Below the pieces are notes generated by a model, which was given only the letters and a program-made list of their open reading frames with translations, did not search any database and was not told the DNA's origin. DNA of 11,245 nt from UMGS1387 sp045541355 (GTDB taxonomy: Bacteria > Bacillota > Clostridia > Oscillospirales > CAG-382): contig JAZQIW010000039.1 of NCBI GenBank assembly GCA_045541355.1, positions 1-11,245 of the forward strand. The letters are read 5' to 3'. Positions 5,560 through 11,245 of the stretch are shown one piece after another (position 1 is the stretch's first letter; every line of letters begins with the position of its first letter). Position numbers and translations under genes: made by a program.

Positions 5560-6123
5560 TTGGGACTTGTGGAACTTTTTTTAATGGCTCTCATGCTTTC
5601 AATGGATGCTTTTGCGGTTGCGGTATGTAAGGGCCTTGCCTTGGGTAGAATAAAGATTCGAGACTGCCTGTGTGTGGGACTGTGGTTTGGCGCATTTCAG
5701 GCACTTATGCCGACACTCGGATATTTTTCCGCAAAGCTTTTTGAGGGCTATGTAAATAGATTTTCCCATTGGATAGCCTGCACATTGCTTGTGCTTATCG
5801 GTGTGAATATGATAAAAGAGGCACTCGGTGAAGAGGAAAAATCAAACTGCTCAGTGTGCATAAAAGAAATGCTTGTGCTTGCGGTTGCAACAAGTATAGA
5901 TGCCCTTGCGGCAGGTGTTTCTTTTGCCCTGCTCGAAGGCTTCAGAATAGGCTATGCGGTTTTGTTTATAGGATGTATAACCCTTGTGCTTTCGTCAATC
6001 GGCGTGAAGGTGGGAAGCGTAGTGGGAACAAGGTATAATAAAAGGGCAGAGATGACAGGCGGAATTGTACTGGTGCTTCTCGGAATCAAAATTGTACTTG
6101 AGCATTACGGAATATGGTTTTAA
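5560..6123 (+). CDS. mntP: Manganese efflux pump MntP
   Basis: The protein of 187 residues matches the MntP/YebN family in length and layout: six membrane segments as two three-helix repeats. The paired acidic motifs are LSMDAFAVAVCKGL (D16) and ATSIDALAAGV (D114). Also recognisable are WFGAFQ (42-47), HWIACTLLVLIG (70-81) and a C-terminal AEMTGGIVLVLLGIKI. The family exports Mn2+ from the cytoplasm. The start is taken as TTG at 5560 (MGLVELFLMALMLSMDAF), which matches the family N-terminus and lies ten bases after GGAG. An in-frame GTG at 5521 lies within the promoter, and the ATG at 5584 would remove part of helix 1. There is no terminator before the next gene (38-bp gap). Confidence 0.93.
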   Translation: MGLVELFLMALMLSMDAFAVAVCKGLALGRIKIRDCLCVGLWFGAFQALMPTLGYFSAKLFEGYVNRFSHWIACTLLVLIGVNMIKEALGEEEKSNCSVCIKEMLVLAVATSIDALAAGVSFALLEGFRIGYAVLFIGCITLVLSSIGVKVGSVVGTRYNKRAEMTGGIVLVLLGIKIVLEHYGIWF

Positions 6124-6161
6124 AAATATTGATTTAACATAAATAATAAGGAGAAAAAAGA

Positions 6162-9100
6162 ATGAAGAAAAACAACATCCAAAAAGCACTTTTTGCACTT
6201 ATGTTTGCAGTAATGCTTTGCCTTAGTGCGTGTGCTCAGACCGGCTCGTTTGAAAAGACAAGGGTCTACGGAAATGAGTTTTATGACGTGCCTGCCGATG
6301 CATGGTATGCAGGGGAAGTTGCATCTGCTTATGAGCTTGGTTTTGTTGACGGCGTTTCCTCAAATTCCTTTTCGCCCGATACAACAGTAACCGTTTCTCA
6401 GGGCATAACCATGGCAAGCCGTGTGCACGCAGTGTATAACGGAAAGACAATCGGTGAAAGCAAGGGCGCAAACTGGTATGACGTTTATGTGGATTATGCC
6501 AAGAAAAACGGAATAATCACAGAGAATCAGTTTGATGACTATACAAGAGATATCAAGAGATATGAAATGGCAGAGCTTTTCCATGACGCCATGGGAAAGT
6601 CATACTATAATGCCGTAAACGATGTTGACTATATACCCGACGTTCCTGTGGGAGCTATGTATACCGATAAGCTTCTTACCCTTTATAATGCAGGCGTTGT
6701 AATGGGAAATGACGAATATGGCTGCTTCAATCCTCAGGCGGAAATCAAGAGAAGTGAATGTGCGGCAATTATAGGCAGAGTTGCAATTCCCGAGAACAGA
6801 CTAAAGAAAACTCTCTCTGATTTCACAAGCGAAAACGCATATGTTCTTTGCTATAACGTCGGTATGGGGGGAAGTAAGGAAGGAATAAACTCCGGCTGGG
6901 TGCTTGATAACAGAGGCGGCACCGCAAAGACCGACAATACGGGAGCTGCGGCAATCGGCGACGTTTCCAAGGAGTATGCGACCTGCTTTATAAGAGAGTT
7001 CAATTATATTCCAAAGGGTACAATTGTACTTGAAACGGTAATTTCAGCAATCAATGAAGGAGCTTTTCTCGAATATCTTGACGTTGCGGGAAATGTTGTT
7101 TATCAGCTGAAGCTTCGTGACGGAAAGTGGAATGTTCTGACAAAGGGCGGCTATACTGTGCTTGATACCGTGACGGGAACAGTACAGGTCAGAGCCTATA
7201 TCAACCTCGACGATGGTAAGAGTATAACATACATAAATGATAAGAACCTTGGCACACATGAGCTTCTTTCGGATAATGTGATGTCTTACAGAGTGGGCAT
7301 GGATGAAGAGGGCATGGGTACGGTGACTGTTTCAAGCGTCAACATGGTTGTAAACTATGCAATGTACGAAAACTTTGATGTTTTTGGAACAGACTCGTCT
7401 TATGGCTGGACAAAAACAGGCTCTGTACTCAGAACAAATAATCAGATAACCATGAGTAAGGACAGCAGCCTTTCAAAGAGCTTTGCACCTGTTGACGGAA
7501 CTGTCTGTGCAGAGGCATACTTTATTGCCCCCGCAGGAAGCGATTTTGAAATCGGAATAGGAAATGTACTTTATGTTGAATCAATCGGCGGAAGGCTTTG
7601 CGCCGACGGTAAGGTGCTTTACAAAAGCCTTACAAAGAATATGTGGTACAGACTCAGGGTTGAGGCATCAATTGACAGGGGTACGGCAGACATTTTTCTT
7701 AACGGCAGAAGCGTAGGTAAAGTAAACCTCAGAGCAAAGGAAGCTGTATCCGATATCACCTTCTCGGCTAAGGGAAGCTTCATTATTGATAATGTCAATG
7801 TCTTCACGCTCCATGAATACCCCGACTATGTGCCCGTTCCCGAGACAAGGGCAAGCTTTGATGACTATATTGTAGGTCTTAATATATGCTCGCTCTGGAG
7901 AAACGGTACTCATTACGGCTGGGCTTGTATTTCGGCGCACGATGAGCCCACACCCGTTATCGGCTACTATGATGAGGGTAACCCGGAATCTGCCGACTGG
8001 GAGATTAAGTACATGGTAGAGCACGGAATAGACTTTCAGGCGTTTTGCTGGTATGCCGATAATAACAGTGCACCCTTGAAGTTCCCTTCAAACAGCGAAC
8101 AGCTTCATAACGGATATATGTACGCCAAATACTCTGATTACATGAAATATTGTATTCTTTGGGAGGCTGCAAATGCGGCACATTTTGATTCGGCTTATTT
8201 CAGAAAGCACGTTGTTCCCTATTGGTTTGAAAACTATTTCCTTGACCCGAGATATGTGACGATTGATAATCAGCTTCTTCTTCCCATATTCGGAACATGG
8301 CACCTTGCAACAAAGGAGTATTTCGGCTCTGTTGACGGTGTAAAAGCTGAGTTTGATTACCTTGAAGAGGTGGCAAGAAGCTATGGCTTTGACGGATTCT
8401 TGTTCTTCTCAACAGGATCGTCAAGCGACCAGCTTGCAATGATGGGCTTTGACGGCGCATATGCATATAACTGGGGTACTGATGGTAAGGAACTCGAGCA
8501 TAATAAAACCAGCGTATTAAACAGCGCAAAGAACCCCAATATGTATACAATTCCCACGATATCCGTAGGCTTTGACTCCATTCCCTGGCACGGATTAAGA
8601 CACGGAAATATGTCTGTCGAGGATTTTGCAAAGGCGCAGGAATGGGTAAAGAAAGAATATCTTCCGAAGTATTCTTCAAAGTATGACTGGGCAGATAACT
8701 TCATGTGGCTCTCCACCTGGAATGAATACGGAGAGGGAACATATATAATGCCCTCGGGACTTAACGGCTTTGGATATGTTGACGTTGTAAGAGAAGCTTA
8801 TACCGAGCTTCCGAAGCAGCATGAGGATGTTGTTCCCACGCTCAAGCAGAAGGAAAGAATAACACATCTTTATCCCCAGTATGCAAGGCTTCTCAGACGT
8901 GACGGCTGGTATTATATGAACAGAACAGACGAGGACGTCGAAAAGGAGCCCAAAAATAAGCTTTATATCAATGATGTGGATATACAGAATAATGCAGAGG
9001 AAATGTTCTTTGTTCCCGCAAAGCTTTCGGACGGCAGAGTGCTGTTCCCCTTTAATCCCTCAACAGCCGTGAACTTTGTTCTCGGCAGCCATTATGAGTA

Positions 9101-10820
9101 CAGAAAGGAAGCGGGAACTTTAAAGATTATGGCACACGGCCATGAGGTGGTGTTCGAGAAGGGCTCAGACAGATATGTTCTTGACGGTGTAGAAAAGGAC
9201 CTTGGATATACCGTGGAAATGTTTGACGGACTCTTGATGCTTGACTTTGAAAGCTTAGGTAAGGATCTTGGGTATAAGACCGAGACAAAGAACGGAAATG
9301 TCTATATTTATACAGATACCTTTGAAAAGCTGTGGAAGGCTCGTGCCGATAGAAAAACAGGCACATGGGAGTTTAACTCGGACTATGATAATGAAGGCTT
9401 TTCATCTTCCTCAATGACACTTGTGACAAGCGGCGGCAGCATGAAAATGACAACCCTCAGCGCAGATAATAATGATCCCATATCGTTTTATATGAGGGAT
9501 GCCTTCCCCGAGGACTTCTATACCAAAAAGTTTACCTCTGTTGAAGTCAGATGCAGATATAAGTATTCTACCCCCGGCGGATCAAGAAGCAATCTTTCGT
9601 TCTATTACATTACGGATCTTGACGAAACCTATGCCGAAAATAAGAATATAAGAATATACTTTGATGATCTTGACTCCGAGGGTGAGTGGGTAACGCTCAA
9701 ATATGACCTTACAAAGGAAGGTAACTGGCAGGTGGCAGAACGCCTGACAGGCCTCAGATTTGACCCCTTCAACGGACAGGGCGAAATTGAAATAGACTAT
9801 ATCAGATTTATTGAAGATCCCGATTTTAAGTATGTGCCTGTCGAGGAACGCCCCATTGAAATCATCAACGGCGATGCCGAGGGAAATGCAGTTCCCTTCT
9901 ACTCGGACAATGCCGATATAACAAGGGTAATTGACCCCGATGACAGCACAAATCATGTGTGGAAGATTGAAACATACGACGGCGAAAACTATACTTATTT
10001 CAGATTCCCCACAAGATTTAAGGAGAATACGTCGTATAAGATTGATTATGATATAAGGCTGATAGGCAGCAATTCCAAACAGGCAGACGGTCCGACACAG
10101 ACCTCCTTCAATACCAATTTCCGCTATGCCGATAAGGGCGCATTCAATGACTTTGACCATGTTGTAAGAACTGCAAATGTGTCGCAGATATCCGTCGATG
10201 ACGGCTGGGTGCATTACAGCGCAACCTATACCGTGACAAAGATTGATAACCATGAAAAATCAGAGTTTTCGTTGTATACAAATCCAAAAGACGGCTTTGG
10301 CTTCAGCTATTATCTCGATAATATAGTTGTAACCGAAACACCTGCCGAGCCCGAAAAAAAGGAAAGCTTTGACTGGGGCAAGGCAAAGGGTACGGTAATG
10401 CAGGATTTTGAAGGTGACGGCACCGAGTATAGCCTTGGAAATTGTGAATCCGAAATAAAAGACGGAATACTCGAGCTTAAGGCTACTTCTTACGATGTTC
10501 AGCTCATTTTTAATAACATAAATGTTGATACCTCAAAGTATTCGGGCGTTGCAGTGAGTTTTAAGCCTGTGCCTGACTCTGAAAATATAAACGCCTCGGC
10601 ACAGCTTTTCTATGCCACAGAACAAAACCCGACGCTTGATGAAACAAAATCAGTCCATGTAATTCACAGTAAATGCGAACCGGATGAGGAAGGGTATATT
10701 ACTGCGTACTTTAACCTTGCAGAGTCCGACTTGTGGAAGGGCAAGGCAACAATTCTTCGCTTTGACCCGGCAAACGCAAAGGGCACATACTTAATAGATA
10801 AAATTATGCTTGTAAAATAG
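6162..10820 (+). CDS. Modular SLH-domain lipoprotein with GH99/WbsX-like domain and carbohydrate-binding modules
   Basis: This 1552-residue surface protein begins with a lipoprotein signal peptide (lipobox LSAC, lipidated C24). Three SLH repeats follow at about 38-91, 103-145 and 157-206. The TRAE-type motif is VSQG in the first, KRYE in the second and KRSE in the third, so the first looks degenerate. Residues about 220-400 and 400-550 look like two beta-sandwich (concanavalin-like) domains. The putative catalytic domain (about 565-885) resembles GH99/WbsX proteins, with IGYYDEGNPESADW, VEHGIDFQAFCWY, YGFDGFLFF and WNEYGEGTYI. A copper-amine-oxidase-N-like module lies at about 930-1055. Beta-rich carbohydrate-binding-like domains lie at about 1065-1218, 1230-1395 and 1405-1552. 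The likely role is a wall-tethered enzyme acting on an alpha-linked, perhaps mannose-containing, glycan; the substrate is inferred. AAGGAG lies eight bases before the ATG. No clear promoter separates it from mntP. Confidence 0.88.
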   Translation: MKKNNIQKALFALMFAVMLCLSACAQTGSFEKTRVYGNEFYDVPADAWYAGEVASAYELGFVDGVSSNSFSPDTTVTVSQGITMASRVHAVYNGKTIGESKGANWYDVYVDYAKKNGIITENQFDDYTRDIKRYEMAELFHDAMGKSYYNAVNDVDYIPDVPVGAMYTDKLLTLYNAGVVMGNDEYGCFNPQAEIKRSECAAIIGRVAIPENRLKKTLSDFTSENAYVLCYNVGMGGSKEGINSGWVLDNRGGTAKTDNTGAAAIGDVSKEYATCFIREFNYIPKGTIVLETVISAINEGAFLEYLDVAGNVVYQLKLRDGKWNVLTKGGYTVLDTVTGTVQVRAYINLDDGKSITYINDKNLGTHELLSDNVMSYRVGMDEEGMGTVTVSSVNMVVNYAMYENFDVFGTDSSYGWTKTGSVLRTNNQITMSKDSSLSKSFAPVDGTVCAEAYFIAPAGSDFEIGIGNVLYVESIGGRLCADGKVLYKSLTKNMWYRLRVEASIDRGTADIFLNGRSVGKVNLRAKEAVSDITFSAKGSFIIDNVNVFTLHEYPDYVPVPETRASFDDYIVGLNICSLWRNGTHYGWACISAHDEPTPVIGYYDEGNPESADWEIKYMVEHGIDFQAFCWYADNNSAPLKFPSNSEQLHNGYMYAKYSDYMKYCILWEAANAAHFDSAYFRKHVVPYWFENYFLDPRYVTIDNQLLLPIFGTWHLATKEYFGSVDGVKAEFDYLEEVARSYGFDGFLFFSTGSSSDQLAMMGFDGAYAYNWGTDGKELEHNKTSVLNSAKNPNMYTIPTISVGFDSIPWHGLRHGNMSVEDFAKAQEWVKKEYLPKYSSKYDWADNFMWLSTWNEYGEGTYIMPSGLNGFGYVDVVREAYTELPKQHEDVVPTLKQKERITHLYPQYARLLRRDGWYYMNRTDEDVEKEPKNKLYINDVDIQNNAEEMFFVPAKLSDGRVLFPFNPSTAVNFVLGSHYEYRKEAGTLKIMAHGHEVVFEKGSDRYVLDGVEKDLGYTVEMFDGLLMLDFESLGKDLGYKTETKNGNVYIYTDTFEKLWKARADRKTGTWEFNSDYDNEGFSSSSMTLVTSGGSMKMTTLSADNNDPISFYMRDAFPEDFYTKKFTSVEVRCRYKYSTPGGSRSNLSFYYITDLDETYAENKNIRIYFDDLDSEGEWVTLKYDLTKEGNWQVAERLTGLRFDPFNGQGEIEIDYIRFIEDPDFKYVPVEERPIEIINGDAEGNAVPFYSDNADITRVIDPDDSTNHVWKIETYDGENYTYFRFPTRFKENTSYKIDYDIRLIGSNSKQADGPTQTSFNTNFRYADKGAFNDFDHVVRTANVSQISVDDGWVHYSATYTVTKIDNHEKSEFSLYTNPKDGFGFSYYLDNIVVTETPAEPEKKESFDWGKAKGTVMQDFEGDGTEYSLGNCESEIKDGILELKATSYDVQLIFNNINVDTSKYSGVAVSFKPVPDSENINASAQLFYATEQNPTLDETKSVHVIHSKCEPDEEGYITAYFNLAESDLWKGKATILRFDPANAKGTYLIDKIMLVK

Positions 10821-10835
10821 TAAAAAAATAATCTT

Positions 10836-10873
10836 TAATCCAAAACAAAGATATGCATTTTGTGTTTTGATTA
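10836..10873. repeat. Imperfect inverted repeat downstream of the SLH lipoprotein gene
   Basis: TAATC-AAAACA (10836-10847, with one bulged C) pairs with TGTTTTGATTA (10863-10873) shortly after the stop codon. No T-run follows. Its loop contains TGCATTTTG, which could instead pair with the right arm of the downstream terminator, so the structures may compete. Confidence 0.45.
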
Positions 10874-10883
10874 TTGCAAATTG

Positions 10884-10930
10884 TGCATTTTGACGGAATT
10901 GTTTGTATAAAACGTCAAAATGCATTTTTT
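10884..10930 (+). terminator. Intrinsic terminator after the SLH lipoprotein gene
   Basis: TGCATTTTGACG (10884-10895) is perfectly complementary to CGTCAAAATGCA (10913-10924) across a 17-nt loop and is followed by six Ts. It separates the lipoprotein transcript from the next SLH gene. Confidence 0.85.
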
Positions 10931-10934
10931 GTTG

Positions 10935-10963
10935 TTGAAAAATCGGCAAGATTGTGATAAAAT
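10935..10963 (+). promoter_or_regulatory. Promoter of the second SLH gene
   Basis: TTGAAA (10935-10940), 17-bp spacer, TAAAAT (10958-10963); each box is one mismatch from consensus. The predicted start near 10970 gives a leader of about 48 nt that contains a 7-bp inverted repeat (10968-10974 and 10988-10994). Confidence 0.75.
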
Positions 10964-10967
10964 CAGT

Positions 10968-10994
10968 TGGTTAGTAGGAGCATTATGCTAACCA
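10968..10994 (+). promoter_or_regulatory. Leader hairpin of the second SLH gene
   Basis: TGGTTAG (10968-10974) pairs with CTAACCA (10988-10994). A smaller palindrome, AGCAT-T-ATGCT (10979-10989), overlaps the right arm. The hairpin encloses an AGGAG and an in-frame ATG (10985), so it could hide an alternative start or protect the mRNA 5' end. Confidence 0.45.
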
Positions 10995-11017
10995 CAAAAA
11001 AGATAGGAGAGAACAAA

Positions 11018-11245
11018 ATGAAACTTGTAACATTTTGCAAAATGCTTGGTGCGACAGTCCTTGCGGCAAGCCTTGCAGTAACAGCTTCGGCGGCGTTCGC
11101 AAAGAAGAACACCTATGACGGAAAGTTTTCCGACGTAGCAGCAGATGCATGGTATGCAAAGGAAGTGGCATCGGCGTACGAGCTCGGTTTTGTAGAAGGA
11201 ACAACAGATTATTCCTTCTCGCCCGATACAACAGTAACCGTTGCA
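11018..11245 (+). CDS. SLH-domain surface protein, N-terminal part, cut by the window edge
   Basis: Seventy-six codons are present. A Sec signal peptide (MKLVTFCKMLGA, a hydrophobic core, then ASAAFA before KK) is predicted to be cut after residue 28. An SLH repeat follows from about residue 36 (FSDVAADAWYAKEVASAYEL, then GFVEG and SFSPDTTVTV). This repeat is 28 of 35 residues identical to the first SLH repeat of the upstream lipoprotein. The start at 11018 has AGGAGA seven bases upstream. An in-frame ATG at 10985, with AGGAG four bases before it, would add 11 residues (MLTTKKIGENK). The remainder, and therefore the function, lies outside the window. Unlike its neighbour it has no lipobox cysteine at the cleavage site. 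Confidence 0.88.
   Translation, partial: MKLVTFCKMLGATVLAASLAVTASAAFAKKNTYDGKFSDVAADAWYAKEVASAYELGFVEGTTDYSFSPDTTVTVA

Noticed and set aside
8200..8679. 159-codon minus-strand frame within the SLH lipoprotein gene, and several similar ones
   Set aside because: These are antisense shadows of a long, well-supported coding region, without ribosome binding sites or recognisable domains.
9582..10253. 223-codon minus-strand frame antisense to the carbohydrate-binding domains
   Set aside because: Its length reflects codon bias of the opposite strand. The plus-strand frame has continuous domain structure.
1..11245. Search for CRISPR arrays, transposase genes or insertion-sequence ends
   Set aside because: I saw no regularly spaced repeats, no transposase motif and no matching terminal inverted repeats with target duplications.

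Overview
The window looks like a chromosomal stretch of an anaerobic, Gram-positive Clostridia-type bacterium. The support is strong AAGGAGG-type ribosome binding sites, TTGACA/TATAAT promoters with 17-bp spacers, a CCA-encoding tRNA-Ser, and surface proteins with S-layer homology (SLH) domains carrying lipoprotein or Sec signal peptides. The SLH and carbohydrate-binding architecture suggests a polysaccharide-degrading gut, rumen or digester lineage. Nothing in the sequence fixes the genus.

Region 1 (1 to about 2780, all genes on the minus strand) is visibly AT-rich and looks like accessory or mobile DNA. Read in the direction of transcription, away from the tRNA, it holds a 55-codon gene of unknown function, two adjacent overlapping HU/IHF-fold genes, a 409-residue phage-type zinc-ribbon/HNH-like/AP2-like protein, and the first 18 codons of a further small gene with its own consensus promoter. 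The island abuts the 3' end of a tRNA-Ser(GGA) gene (2783-2874), a classic integration position. Between tRNA and island lie an intrinsic terminator, a tandem 13-bp repeat and a 12-bp perfect inverted repeat. No integrase is visible.

Region 2 (2875-6123) is ordinary chromosomal housekeeping. A two-gene unit behind a perfect promoter encodes an acidic protein of unknown function and an AEC-family membrane transporter, ending at a bidirectional terminator. A convergent gene encodes an RluA-family pseudouridine synthase. Divergent from it, with back-to-back promoters, is mntP, a manganese efflux pump.

Region 3 (6162-11245) concerns the cell surface. A 1552-residue modular lipoprotein combines three SLH repeats, tandem beta-sandwich domains, a GH99/WbsX-like putative glycoside hydrolase domain, a copper-amine-oxidase-N-like module and three C-terminal carbohydrate-binding-like domains. 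After a terminator region and a new promoter, a second SLH protein with a conventional signal peptide begins and runs off the right edge. Its first SLH repeat is nearly the same as the first repeat of the big lipoprotein, so the two belong to one paralogous surface-protein family.

The points most worth a second look are the tRNA-abutting island with paired divergent HU proteins and an HNH/AP2-like protein, and the enzyme that appears to have both a lipid anchor and SLH anchoring. Neither is proven here to be a new system.
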